From Nitrosomonas sp. Is35 (lineage in GTDB: Bacteria > Pseudomonadota > Gammaproteobacteria > Burkholderiales > Nitrosomonadaceae): 64,000 nt of DNA. Location of the stretch: positions 2,108,001 through 2,172,000 of the forward strand of contig NZ_JAWJZH010000001.1 of NCBI RefSeq assembly GCF_033063295.1, in the 5' to 3' direction. The notes below the pieces were generated by a model, which saw nothing but the letters and a program-made list of their open reading frames with translations, did not search any database and was not told the origin of the DNA. A program made the position numbers and the translations under genes. Below are positions 1-8,237 of this stretch, in pieces; positions within the stretch are counted from its first letter, which is position 1; each line of letters opens with the position of its first letter.

Positions 1-777
1 GGCGACTTATTAGTCCAGTTAATTAAGAAGCATAATGTATTTAAGGATGATGGAGCAGCTGTTGAGCTTGGTACCGGCTGGATACACTGGTTTGGTTTAT
101 ATTTAGCGCTACATATCGATAAAAAAATCAGCTTGGATCTATTTGATGTTTGGGACAACCGTCAATTAGATGCATTGAAGGGAGCTTTTAACAAATTATC
201 ATATCAGTGGGAACATGATACCAGTATAAATACAACACAACGTAATCGACTATCTTCTATCCTGTCAGTCAATTCTTTTGATGAACTCTATCGTATATTT
301 GATGCAAAATATACCATCGATAATGAAGGTTCACTTGCAGGTTACCCAAGTACAAACTATGACCTGATTTTCAGCTTCCATGTCATGGAGCATGTTAACA
401 GAGGCTCTATCGAAGAATCAATTGACCATATGTTCCGCATGCTAAAACCGGGAGGTTTCTGCATACACCAAATTGGTATTGATGATCATCTAGCGCACTA
501 TGATAGCCAAGCTTCGCAAAAAAATTACCTTGAATTCTCACTGACTAGGCGTAAATATCTATTCGAGAATATAGTGCAATATCATAATGTCTTGCAAGGC
601 GATGACTATCAAAATCTATTCCGCAAGAAGGGTTTTGAAATTATAGAAATTGATCGTGAGCGATGCGATATTTCGAGACTCACTATTCATGATGACTGGA
701 GCAATTATTCTCGCGAAGATCTGGAAACGACTATCTTTACTATCGTCTGCCATAAACCGGCAAACGTAAATGGTTAG
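1..777 (+). CDS. SAM-dependent class I methyltransferase, 5' end cut by the window
   Basis: The reading frame is open from base 1 to the TAG at 775-777, so the gene begins before the window; the TTG at 133 is internal, not a start. The first 25 visible codons hold VELGTGW, the glycine-rich motif I that binds S-adenosylmethionine, and the stretch SFHVMEHV about 80 residues into the later part is the post-motif typical of methyltransferase_11/UbiE-like folds, followed by RMLKPGGF. It ends 5 bases before the ATG of an acyltransferase gene, suggesting one transcript. Such pairs occur in surface polysaccharide clusters, so modification of a sugar is possible, but the substrate cannot be told from sequence. 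Confidence 0.8.
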   Translation, partial: GDLLVQLIKKHNVFKDDGAAVELGTGWIHWFGLYLALHIDKKISLDLFDVWDNRQLDALKGAFNKLSYQWEHDTSINTTQRNRLSSILSVNSFDELYRIFDAKYTIDNEGSLAGYPSTNYDLIFSFHVMEHVNRGSIEESIDHMFRMLKPGGFCIHQIGIDDHLAHYDSQASQKNYLEFSLTRRKYLFENIVQYHNVLQGDDYQNLFRKKGFEIIEIDRERCDISRLTIHDDWSNYSREDLETTIFTIVCHKPANVNG

Positions 778-782
778 TAGTT

Positions 783-1241
783 ATGAATGCGATTCATCTA
801 TATCGTATCGCACATTATCTGCACTGCAAACACATACCACTACTTCCCGGTCTGCTGCGCTTACTTATGTTCCTGCTCTATAACAGTGTAATCCCTCCAA
901 AATGTAGAATTGGACAAGGGTCTTGGTTTGCGCATGGCGGAATTGGTGTAGTATTACATCCCGATTGCCTTATCGGTGATCGAGTACTGATTGGTCAGGG
1001 TGTCACAATAGGAGGCAACTTTGGGTGCGGAGTACCAAAAATAGGAAACGATGTTTGGATTGGCCCGGGCGCTAGAATACTAGGAGCCATTACAATTGGA
1101 TGTAACACTATTATTGGCGCCAACGCTGTGGTCATTTCGGATGTGGCAGAAAATAGCGTGATTGGTGGAGTACCTGGTAAATTAATAAAATCAATTAGTC
1201 CGGGATCGCTTAATGTCACGGAAGGAAAACTAAACGATTAG
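783..1241 (+). CDS. Hexapeptide-repeat (LbH) acyltransferase, serine acetyltransferase-like
   Basis: A 152-residue protein with a left-handed beta-helix of imperfect hexapeptide repeats: IGDRVLIGQGVTIGG, IGNDVWIGPGARILG, IGCNTIIGANAVV and the closing VIGGVPGKLIK loop. This arrangement is that of the CysE/serine O-acetyltransferase family, but the protein is much shorter than CysE (about 270 residues) and lacks its N-terminal helical domain, as in the small acetyltransferases found in exopolysaccharide gene clusters. It likely moves an acetyl group from acetyl-CoA to a sugar or amino sugar. It follows the methyltransferase by 5 bases and is probably co-transcribed. Family call is secure; acceptor is unknown. 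Confidence 0.85.
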   Translation: MNAIHLYRIAHYLHCKHIPLLPGLLRLLMFLLYNSVIPPKCRIGQGSWFAHGGIGVVLHPDCLIGDRVLIGQGVTIGGNFGCGVPKIGNDVWIGPGARILGAITIGCNTIIGANAVVISDVAENSVIGGVPGKLIKSISPGSLNVTEGKLND

Positions 1242-1411
1242 ATAAATCTATGTTTCCCCGCATAGAAATATGCCTTCTGCCGTACAATTTATCGTAGCGA
1301 CACAAGTTCCAGTCCAGGAGATGAGTGACTATAGATTGTAGTACGTAAGTTAATCATCCAGAAGCAGAAGTGTATGCCCGAAAAACCTCTTTATATGACT
1401 TCTTCCATTAG

Positions 1412-1765
1412 GGAAGCGCTGAACAATTAGCGATTTTCAGATTTTCCGGTAATCCTGCCAGTTTCTTGAACACGAATTCCCGGCAATTCATTTTTCAGAG
1501 GTGTTTTGTAGCCGGATTTCCCCTGTTTGTGCGTCATTATCCGCCGCCGGGGTATGATGGACGGACTTTTCCCTCAAGCGATCATCAACTGCCTGCGCAG
1601 CGGGTACAGGTTGACCAGGCCCATCAACATGTTCACCTGAACGGCATTCTTCATCAGCCCACGGTAGCGAGTCCGGGTGAATCCAAACTGCCGCTTGATC
1701 ACCCGGAATACATGTTATACCCGCGCCCGGATCAAGGAATGCTTCCGGTTACGGTTACCACTTAG
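1412..1765 (-). pseudogene. Remnant of an IS5-family transposase (C-terminal part)
   Basis: Read on the minus strand from about 1759 to a stop at 1574, the sequence gives RKHSLIRARV, a stop codon, then HVFRVIKRQFGFTRTRYRG and MLMGLVNLYPLRRQLM. This is the C-terminal DDE-domain signature of IS5-family transposases, where the usual residue at the internal stop is Glu (RARVEH). The rest of the transposase is absent, so it is a dead fragment. At 1412 the sequence GGAAGCGCTGAACAATT, preceded by TTAG, matches 15 of 17 bases of the terminal repeat of the MITE at 2583-2725, and is taken as the surviving end of the element. The 170 bases between 1241 and 1412 show nothing recognisable. Confidence 0.75.
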
Positions 1766-1837
1766 AAATGGATTGTTTTATTTTTAAGCACTTAAGTGTA
1801 TTTCGCGAAACACTTTGAGATTTATCCTCATACAGTT

Positions 1838-1842
1838 GGAGA
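1838..1842 (+). promoter_or_regulatory. Ribosome binding site GGAGA deciding the PEP-CTERM start
   Basis: GGAGA lies 5 bases before ATG 1848. An in-frame upstream ATG at 1815 has no such site and would put charged residues before the signal peptide. Confidence 0.7.
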
Positions 1843-1847
1843 CAACA

Positions 1848-2582
1848 ATGAAAAAAATTCAAAAATATATAATTGGCGCCTTGCTGGCATCACCGATGCT
1901 TGCTTCTGCAGCAACAAGTTATAATTTACCCAGTGACTTCAGCAACACAAATAATCCAAACGGAGCTTGGTCTTTCTTACAAGGGACGACACTGCTGGCG
2001 TCTCAAATACCCTTGAACAATGGCAACCCGCTTTATCCTGCGACTACTGCAGGCTATTTCAGCACCGGGCCTAATTTGAATACCGACACACCTGACGTCA
2101 TTAAAACCGCAGTGAGCGGTAGTAGCGCAGGTCAAACCGATACCGATTTCTTAGCTGGGGATGTAATCATTCATAGCCCCAACAGCGGAGATCCATTATT
2201 TGTAGTATGGACTGCACCCAGTGACGGCATAGTCGATTTCACCAGTGATATTTGGTACGCCCATTCGATTGTAAATCGCTCAAATGATGCTTCTATATCG
2301 TTGGGTGGATCTTTCCTGGGTTCGGCCACAATATCAAACGCTTCTTATGGCGACAGAACCAATCCATGGCATATCAGCGGTGATGATTTGGCCGTTGTTG
2401 CCGGAGATACACTTTCATTCGCCTTCACAAAAAGCGCCGGACAATCTTTTGGATCTTTAGATGGCATAAACGTCGATATCTCATTTACCAGTGCGGTTCC
2501 TGAGCCTGAGACTTACGCGATGCTATTAGCCGGTCTAGGATTGCTGGGATTAGCCATACACCGCAGAAATCAAACCACCTAA
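1848..2582 (+). CDS. PEP-CTERM sorting domain protein
   Basis: The start is set at ATG 1848, because GGAGA at 1838-1842 lies just before it and the product then begins with a clean Sec signal (MKKIQKYIIGALLASPMLASA). The C-terminus carries VPEPETYAMLLAGLGLLGLA followed by HRRNQTT: the PEP motif, a membrane helix and a basic tail that mark proteins processed by exosortase in exopolysaccharide-producing bacteria. The middle 200 residues are Ser/Thr/Asn-rich and beta-type with no enzyme motif. About 244 residues. The stop codon TAA forms part of the 4-bp target duplication of the adjacent MITE, so the protein end is intact. Likely a secreted or surface-anchored matrix protein. Confidence 0.88.
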   Translation: MKKIQKYIIGALLASPMLASAATSYNLPSDFSNTNNPNGAWSFLQGTTLLASQIPLNNGNPLYPATTAGYFSTGPNLNTDTPDVIKTAVSGSSAGQTDTDFLAGDVIIHSPNSGDPLFVVWTAPSDGIVDFTSDIWYAHSIVNRSNDASISLGGSFLGSATISNASYGDRTNPWHISGDDLAVVAGDTLSFAFTKSAGQSFGSLDGINVDISFTSAVPEPETYAMLLAGLGLLGLAIHRRNQTT

Positions 2583-2725
2583 GGAAGCGCTGATTAATTG
2601 ACTGCACGAGCGAATTGCTTCGTTGCGCGGTACTCACTTCCTCGCCTATCAGATTGATATGTCTCGGTTGTTGCGTTCCGTGCGCCTCGCCCTTCATCAC
2701 GTTCGTTAAATTAATCAGCGCTTCC
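2583..2725. mobile_element. 143-bp MITE with 17-bp terminal inverted repeats and CTAA target duplication
   Basis: Both ends read GGAAGCGCTGATTAATT inward with no mismatch (2583-2599 and, on the opposite strand, 2725-2709). CTAA flanks the element on each side (2579-2582 and 2726-2729), which fits the YTAR target preference of the IS5 group. No open frame of transposase type is inside. The terminal repeat is nearly the same as the end of the IS5-family remnant at 1412, so the element is probably a non-autonomous derivative moved by that transposase. Its insertion point is the stop codon of the PEP-CTERM gene. Confidence 0.85.
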
Positions 2726-2732
2726 CTAAAAT

Positions 2733-2759
2733 AACTGCCCGATTTTACCGGGCAGTTTT
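2733..2759 (+). terminator. Rho-independent terminator for the PEP-CTERM gene
   Basis: A 9-bp perfect stem (AACTGCCCG with CGGGCAGTT), a 7-base loop and a run of four T. It now lies about 150 bases after the stop codon because the MITE separates it from the gene. Confidence 0.85.
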
Positions 2760-2760
2760 C

Positions 2761-3147
2761 GTTTAACTATTGGTATCCGGCATCACCTACACCAGCGGCA
2801 TGCTTCCGAAGCACTGATCCAATCTCGCTGGGAAGTCCGATTTATCAGCTTCATCCCATCGACACCAGAATATCCGCTTTTGTCGCAGTTTCACAGGATT
2901 TACGTACATTCTCGACAGCAATCCATCCACTATCGTTACATCAGAAAATACCAGATTGGATTGATATATCGCGCTGACGAGCAATCTTCATCACAATTAT
3001 CACGGTATGAATCCAGCACTACATTCTATCAAACTATAAACTTTTGGCGTCCGCTTCCGATAAGTGCTGAGAGATTAAGATCAGGAATTTGATCCGACTT
3101 CGTTCAATTAATCCACATTCACAATCAAACACTGACGAATTATTCCT
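2761..3147. other. Gene-poor intergenic stretch
   Basis: Short frames exist on both strands (2880-3092 plus, 2787-2984 minus) but they overlap each other, have no ribosome binding site and no recognisable motif. I see no supported gene, RNA or repeat here. Confidence 0.4.
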
Positions 3148-3495
3148 ATGCCAAAATTACGCCTAAAAGTCACTAAACCCAAAACAAAAATGTATTCACC
3201 TCAAACAGACAGTTTTCTTAACAATGCGAGCCGCTTCGTGCAAGAAAAAATCCACAGGATGCTCGACAATGATGTGTTGCCTTTGATCATCGCGCCATCG
3301 ATTTTCCTGATATTTGCGGGGCTGGAGTGGTGGCGCTGGTATCTGGAAATACCGACACCTATTCCGCTGCTTTTGACTATCATAGCGCTGGGCTTAGGCG
3401 TATATTGCTCCCATAAATTATTGGGGCATAAAAGAAATGAGAGCAGACAAAAAAACTTACGCACAAGCATCAATCAACATCCAGAATTGCACTAA
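3148..3495 (+). CDS. Small two-helix membrane protein of unknown function
   Basis: 115 residues: a basic N-terminus (MPKLRLKVTKPKTK), a linker, two hydrophobic segments at about residues 45-60 and 71-90 separated by WWRWYLEIPTPIP, and a basic C-terminal tail (HKLLGHKRNESRQK). Positive charges on both ends suggest that both termini face the cytoplasm. I do not recognise a family. No clear ribosome binding site precedes the ATG, so the exact start is uncertain. It lies 52 bases before the DCC-family gene on the same strand, which gives a weak hint of co-transcription. Confidence 0.5.
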   Translation: MPKLRLKVTKPKTKMYSPQTDSFLNNASRFVQEKIHRMLDNDVLPLIIAPSIFLIFAGLEWWRWYLEIPTPIPLLLTIIALGLGVYCSHKLLGHKRNESRQKNLRTSINQHPELH

Positions 3496-3547
3496 GCACG
3501 CAAAAAATTGATTCTCAATAGATTTTTAAATAGAAACAAACTCCGGA

Positions 3548-3916
3548 ATGCCGATTAAAGTGTATTACAACAGTGCTTGCCCTGTTTGCAATGCAGGCAT
3601 AAAAGATCAATGCCAGCGCATGCAACAGTGCGGGATCAAGGGCATTGACTGGGTGGATGTACACAACAACCCGGCCACGGTGTCAGAAACGGGCAATCCG
3701 TTGGAACAGGTGCGCGAACGATTACACGTAAAAGACGATGGTGGCCGGTTGCATATCGGTATCGATGCATTTATCTATCTTTGGCAGCAGACTCCGAATC
3801 AGCGTTGGCTGGCAAACTTGCTGCAATTGCCGGTCATCGGATCACTGGCACGACTCGCCTACAATGGCTTTGCCAAATTGCTTTACTGCTGGAACCGGGT
3901 ATTAAAACATTGGTAA
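3548..3916 (+). CDS. DCC-family (DUF393) thiol-disulfide oxidoreductase-like protein
   Basis: 122 residues beginning VYYNSACPVCNAG: the CPxC pair at residues 11-14 in the position where the DUF393/YuxK family has its D-G-x-C-P-x-C signature, here with NSACPVC. The C-terminal part (LQLPVIGSLARLAYNGFAKL) is the helical region typical of the family. The fold is thioredoxin-related; members are predicted to handle thiols, without a settled substrate. It ends 37 bases before the end of the convergent pyrC gene. Confidence 0.85.
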   Translation: MPIKVYYNSACPVCNAGIKDQCQRMQQCGIKGIDWVDVHNNPATVSETGNPLEQVRERLHVKDDGGRLHIGIDAFIYLWQQTPNQRWLANLLQLPVIGSLARLAYNGFAKLLYCWNRVLKHW

Positions 3917-3953
3917 TTCTCTGCGCCCACGTTTTTGCAAGAATTTCCCGGCT

Positions 3954-4991
3954 TTACACCAATTTCCAATTCACAGGATTACCCGCATAGAGCGGTATTA
4001 ATTGCTCTCCGGCAAAATCAAACTGCTCCGGGACAATCCAGCTTTCTTTCTTCAGTGTAATCGAATCTTTATTGCGCGGCAGTTGATAAAAATCCGCGCC
4101 ATGGAAACTGGCAAACGCTTCCAGTTTATTCAGCGCTCCCGCCTGTTCAAAGGCTGTCGCATATAACTCGATGGCCGCATGCGCTGTAAAGATTCCTGCG
4201 CAGCCGCAGGCATTTTCTTTACTTGTTTGCCCATGCGGCGCACTATCGGTCCCGAGAAAGAATTTAGGATTTCCGCCGGTCGCCGCATCCAGCAAAGCTT
4301 GCCGGTGTATTTCACGTTTTAACACCGGCAGGCAATAATGATGTGGACGGATACCGCCTTGAAACAGCGCATTACGATTCAATAACAGGTGATGCGCCGT
4401 GATTGTCGCAGCAATCCGCTGAGATGCTGCCGTTACAAACTGCACCGCATCGCGCGTGGTGACATGCTCAAATACGATGCGCAAGTCTGGGAAACGACGT
4501 GTCAGCGGCGCCAGTATCCGATCGATAAAAACTTTTTCGCGATCAAACACATCCACATCAGAATCCGTCACCTCGCCGTGCACCAGCAACGGCAGATTAT
4601 TCTGCTCCATCGCCGCCAGCGTGGCATAGCATTTGGCGATATCGGTGACACCGGCATCCGAATTGGTTGTAGCACCCGCCGGGTATAATTTCACGCCGTG
4701 TATTATGCCGCTTTCCTTAGCCCGGATGATTTCCGACGGCGGGGTATTGTCCGTCAAATACAAAGTCATCAACGGTTCAAAATAATTCTGCAAAGCTACC
4801 GGCAAAGCCGCCAGGATTCGAGCGCGATAGGCCAGTGCCATTTCGACTGTCACCACCGGCGGTTTCAGGTTGGGCATGATGATGGCGCGCGCAAACTGCT
4901 TGGCGGTATGTGGCAACACGGCGTGCAACTGCTCGCCATCGCGCAAATGCAAATGCCAATCGTCAGGCCGGGTAATGGTAATGCTGGTCAA
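3954..4991 (-). CDS. pyrC: Dihydroorotase
   Basis: 345 residues, the length of the class II (E. coli PyrC type) dihydroorotase, which cyclises N-carbamoyl-L-aspartate to dihydroorotate in pyrimidine synthesis. Visible zinc ligands: H13 and H15 in [11 protein letters not shown], the lysine to be carboxylated at K101 in GVKLYPAG, H138 in LLVHGEV, H176 in FEHVTTRD and the catalytic D249 in LGTDSAPHG. The product starts [13 protein letters not shown], as in other family members. A cytosolic homodimer by family knowledge. Convergent with the DCC gene and 51 bases downstream of rsmI on the same strand. Confidence 0.97.
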   Translation of the reverse strand: MTSITITRPDDWHLHLRDGEQLHAVLPHTAKQFARAIIMPNLKPPVVTVEMALAYRARILAALPVALQNYFEPLMTLYLTDNTPPSEIIRAKESGIIHGVKLYPAGATTNSDAGVTDIAKCYATLAAMEQNNLPLLVHGEVTDSDVDVFDREKVFIDRILAPLTRRFPDLRIVFEHVTTRDAVQFVTAASQRIAATITAHHLLLNRNALFQGGIRPHHYCLPVLKREIHRQALLDAATGGNPKFFLGTDSAPHGQTSKENACGCAGIFTAHAAIELYATAFEQAGALNKLEAFASFHGADFYQLPRNKDSITLKKESWIVPEQFDFAGEQLIPLYAGNPVNWKLV

Positions 4992-5042
4992 GATTTATCC
5001 GCAAATGGGTTAAATAGCCGCATTATAGCGCAAGCATCCATG

Positions 5043-5900
5043 CTATCCGGAATCTCCCCCCGCCTTTAAATCCAGCGCCAATTGATACAGCGTGTTTTTG
5101 TTCGCGCCGGTAATCGCTGTGGCGAGTTTAACCGCTTGCTTTAAAGGCAATTCAGCCAGCAGACAGGTTAATGTATGCCGAGCTTCGTCGCTGATCTCGG
5201 ATTTATCCACAATTTCCGCCCCGGATAACAGTAATACAAATTCGCCTTTCTGCTGGTTCGAATCCGCTTGCAACCAAGACAACACGTCGACTAATGTTCC
5301 GCTATGAATGGTCTCGAATAATTTGGTTAATTCCCGCGCCAGAGTGATCCCGCGCTGCACGCCGAAAATATCGATCATATCCGTAATGCATTCCAGAATC
5401 CGATGCGGCGCTTCATAAAATATCAATGTATAGGGATGCGATTTTAATGCCATCAACTCACGTTTGCGCAACCCGCTTTTTGTTGGCAGGAAGCCATAGA
5501 ACAAAAAATGTGGATTCGTGATGCCAGCTGCGGATAAGGCACAGATTGCTGCATTCGCCCCGGGAACCGGAACAACCCGGTAGCCGCTTTCCCGCACGCG
5601 CTGCACGACAATCGCGCCGGGATCGGAAATGCCGGGCGTGCCTGCATCGGTTATCAAAGCAACGCTTTTCCCGGATTCCAGCAAAGTGACTATTTTGCCC
5701 GCGACTGCCGCCTCGTTATGTTGATGCAACGCGATCAATTTCGCCGTAATAGCATGCGCCGCCAATAAATGTTTGGAATTCTGCACATGCTCGGCGGCGA
5801 TTACGTCGGCTTTTGCTAATACATCCAGCGCGCGCAAGCTGATATCGCTTAAATTTCCTATTGGGGTTGCAACCACATATAATGCACTTTTTTCCAGCAT
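5043..5900 (-). CDS. rsmI: 16S rRNA (cytidine(1402)-2'-O)-methyltransferase
   Basis: 285 residues from the ATG at 5900, which has GAGG 5 bases upstream; a longer frame to 6098 exists but would overlap the divergent lpoA-like gene. The product starts LYVVATPIGNLSDISLRAL and carries ALITDAGTPGISDPG, VPGANAAICALSAAG and FYEAPHRI, the conserved blocks of the tetrapyrrole-methylase fold RsmI/YraL family. It methylates the ribose of C1402 in 16S rRNA, tuning decoding in the P site. The pairing with lpoA and yraN matches the conserved rsmI-lpoA-yraN block of proteobacteria, but here rsmI is divergent from the other two. Confidence 0.96.
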   Translation of the reverse strand: MLEKSALYVVATPIGNLSDISLRALDVLAKADVIAAEHVQNSKHLLAAHAITAKLIALHQHNEAAVAGKIVTLLESGKSVALITDAGTPGISDPGAIVVQRVRESGYRVVPVPGANAAICALSAAGITNPHFLFYGFLPTKSGLRKRELMALKSHPYTLIFYEAPHRILECITDMIDIFGVQRGITLARELTKLFETIHSGTLVDVLSWLQADSNQQKGEFVLLLSGAEIVDKSEISDEARHTLTCLLAELPLKQAVKLATAITGANKNTLYQLALDLKAGGDSG

Positions 5901-5910
5901 AATCCTCACT

Positions 5911-7050
5911 ATGCCACGTTTATTGACAATTCTCGCGGTATTACTCCTGGCACTATACGGCAACCCGCCAGCCATGGCCACCGGCGCGGAAGAATCCCCG
6001 CAGCCGGAAATTGTACCCGGGCCGTTGATCGTTGCACATATTGCACTACTGCTTCCGCTTGAATCCGCGGCGTTTGCAGAAGCGGCAAATGTGGTCAAAG
6101 AAGGATTTGAAGCTGCCGCGCAGCGCGGACAATCGTTGCCGCTGACAATCCGTCTGTACCCGACCAGTGACGATCCGCTCGATATCGTGATGAGTTATTA
6201 TCACGCCGTGACTTCCGGCGCGGCGTTTGTAGTCGGTCCGTTGACGCGCGACGGTGTATCCGCCATCGCTTCCAATCAAACACTAGCAGTACCGACATTG
6301 ACACTCAACACGGCCGATAACCATCAGACCCTGCCCGCCAAACTATACCTATTCGGTTTGCAAACGGATACCGAAGCCGCTCAAATCGCAAAACTGGCGC
6401 TCGCAAGCGGCAGGAGTCATGCCGTTATCATCGGCGACGACAGTGCTCTGTCGAAACGCCTGCAAAATGCCTTTAAACAGCGCTGGCAGGATGAATATGG
6501 CAAAACCCTTGAATCGCTGCGCTATAGCGAGAATCCGTTGATATTGCAACAACTGCGCGAATTGACAACCGGTACTGACCGGCTGGCTTTTCTGGCCCTG
6601 GATGCCGCCAAGTCACGCATCCTGCGCGCTTATCTCGATCCGGAAGCGCCGGTGTATGCCACCTCACAGATTTTTACCGGAACCGATAACTTCCTGCTCG
6701 CTAGCGATTTAAATGGCATTCAGTTTCTCGATATGCCGTGGTTACTGCAACCCGATCACCCTGCCGTCATGGCGTATCGTCACACCGGCAAAACCAGGAG
6801 CACCGAGATGGAACGTCTCTACGCGCTGGGGATTGATGCTTTCCGTTTGATGACCAATCTGCTGCAACAGCAATCCGCCAAAGAAATCACTTTTGATGGT
6901 GTCACCGGCAATATCCGTTTCGCGCCGCCCAACTTATTTACCCGCGAACCTGTAGCGGCGCAATTCGACAACGGCAAAGTACGATTGATTACAATACCAT
7001 CGAATACGCCGGAAACACCCCAGAATTCGCCCGAAGATGAAGGGCAGTGA
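5911..7050 (+). CDS. LpoA-like penicillin-binding protein activator (periplasmic-binding-protein fold), short form
   Basis: 379 residues from ATG 5911; this start gives a signal peptide (MPRLLTILAVLLLALYGNPP) whereas upstream in-frame codons overlap rsmI. The body resembles the C-terminal, type I periplasmic-binding-protein domain of LpoA: IALLLPLESAAFAEAANVVKEG, AAFVVGPLTRDGV and LYLFGLQTDTEAAQIA. E. coli LpoA (about 680 residues) also has an N-terminal TPR half, absent here, and a lipobox cysteine, also absent: no Cys is seen near the signal cleavage site. By context (next to rsmI and overlapping yraN) it is the LpoA-type gene; whether it activates a class A PBP is untested. Confidence 0.8.
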   Translation: MPRLLTILAVLLLALYGNPPAMATGAEESPQPEIVPGPLIVAHIALLLPLESAAFAEAANVVKEGFEAAAQRGQSLPLTIRLYPTSDDPLDIVMSYYHAVTSGAAFVVGPLTRDGVSAIASNQTLAVPTLTLNTADNHQTLPAKLYLFGLQTDTEAAQIAKLALASGRSHAVIIGDDSALSKRLQNAFKQRWQDEYGKTLESLRYSENPLILQQLRELTTGTDRLAFLALDAAKSRILRAYLDPEAPVYATSQIFTGTDNFLLASDLNGIQFLDMPWLLQPDHPAVMAYRHTGKTRSTEMERLYALGIDAFRLMTNLLQQQSAKEITFDGVTGNIRFAPPNLFTREPVAAQFDNGKVRLITIPSNTPETPQNSPEDEGQ

Positions 7051-7375
7051 CGCCGAACAGATAGCGCTATCGTACCTGCAACGGCAAAACCTCGTGCTCG
7101 TGGCACAAAACTACCGTTGCCGTTTCGGTGAGATCGATTTGATCATGCGCGACGGCGCAACCCTGGTTTTTGTCGAAGTCCGCATGCGTGCAAACGAATC
7201 ATTCGGCGGCGCCGCCGCCAGTATCACACCGGCGAAACAAGCCAAATTACTGCATACCGCCCGGCATTATCTATCCCAACTCAATAGCGAACCGCCCTGC
7301 CGCTTCGATGCGCTGCTGTTATCGGGTACTGGTGGACGAGAAATTGAGTGGATTAAGGATGCGTTTGGGGAGTAA
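7037..7375 (+). CDS. yraN: UPF0102 family protein, YraN
   Basis: 112 residues. It starts inside the end of the lpoA-like gene (14-base overlap), implying translational coupling. The motif block NYRCRFGEIDLIMRDGATL followed by FVEVRMR is the nuclease-like core (G-E-I-D-L and V-E-V-(K/R)) of the UPF0102 family, which has the fold of Holliday junction resolvase-like PD-(D/E)xK enzymes. The biochemical role is unresolved in the literature I know. Length is typical of the family. Confidence 0.93.
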   Translation: MKGSDAEQIALSYLQRQNLVLVAQNYRCRFGEIDLIMRDGATLVFVEVRMRANESFGGAAASITPAKQAKLLHTARHYLSQLNSEPPCRFDALLLSGTGGREIEWIKDAFGE

Positions 7376-7399
7376 CCATTCAATCTGAATGAACACTCT

Positions 7400-8155
7400 T
7401 CATAAATGAATACTCCGCCCGCCATCCACCGCAATGATCTGCCCGGTGATATAAGGCGCATCGGTAATCAAAAACTGTACGGTTTTGGCGATATCATCCG
7501 GTTCACCGCAACGTTTAAGTAAGGTGCTGGCAATAATTTGATTCCGTTCCGCTTCATCGGTCCATTCGCCGTCTTCCGGCCACAGAATGGGTCCTGGAGA
7601 AACACCATTGACACGCACTTCGGGCGCCATTTCCACCGCCAGCGATTTGGTCAGCGATAACAATCCGCCTTTGGCGGCGTTATAGATCACGTAGTTCTTT
7701 AATGGCCGTTCGGTATGGATGTCGACGATATTCACGATGCAGCCGTGCCGCTCCTTTAGGTAGGGTGCGGCCGCCTGAGCCAGAAAAAGCGGCGCTTGGA
7801 GATTGCTGCCGACCAGATCGCGCCAATCGTCCAGCGTACACTGCTGCAGCAGGGTCGGGAAAAAACTCGAAGCGTTGTTAATCAATACATCCAATTGGCC
7901 AAAACGGCTGACTGCTTTTTCCACCAAGTCCGGCAATAATTCCGTATCGAGCAAATCCGCCTTTACCAGAGCCACGGAATCAGAGCGTTCTTGATTCAAT
8001 TCGTCGTGCAGCGCTTTAGCTTCGTCGAATGAAGAGCGGTAATGCACAACCAGCCGCGCGCCTTGCGCATGCAACCGACGGCAAATGGCCGCCCCTACCC
8101 GCTTTGCACCACCAGTCACCAAAATCACATTTCCTTGCACGTACGTCTCCTTCAA
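7400..8155 (-). CDS. Pteridine reductase / FolM-type short-chain dehydrogenase
   Basis: 251 residues with the NAD(P)H-binding TGGAKRVG near the N-terminus, LVVHYRSS (basic residue suited to NADPH), the NNASSF motif and the catalytic Y-N-A-A-K in VIYNAAKGG. Where most SDRs have a catalytic Ser, this protein has Asp in NIVDIHTERPL, as in pteridine reductases, so reduction of dihydrobiopterin or dihydrofolate is more likely than a sugar or acyl substrate. The C-terminus YITGQIIAVDGG is standard for the superfamily. Divergent from the midA-type gene, with 82 bases between the two starts. Confidence 0.85.
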   Translation of the reverse strand: MKETYVQGNVILVTGGAKRVGAAICRRLHAQGARLVVHYRSSFDEAKALHDELNQERSDSVALVKADLLDTELLPDLVEKAVSRFGQLDVLINNASSFFPTLLQQCTLDDWRDLVGSNLQAPLFLAQAAAPYLKERHGCIVNIVDIHTERPLKNYVIYNAAKGGLLSLTKSLAVEMAPEVRVNGVSPGPILWPEDGEWTDEAERNQIIASTLLKRCGEPDDIAKTVQFLITDAPYITGQIIAVDGGRSIHL

Positions 8156-8237
8156 AGAACTGATACACTATGGCCCATTTTACGAATAAACTTTACAATC
8201 CACTCTAACTTTATTTCCTATATTATTGATCATAAAC

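Noticed and set aside
1466-1765. Plus-strand frame of 99 codons
   Set aside because: It is the shadow of the decayed IS5-family transposase on the minus strand and has no ribosome binding site.
2787-3092. Overlapping short frames on both strands
   Set aside because: No start signal, no recognisable motif and mutual overlap; likely chance frames in a non-coding gap.
6046-6304. Antisense frames within the lpoA-like gene
   Set aside because: They mirror the codon pattern of the sense gene and hold no conserved motif.
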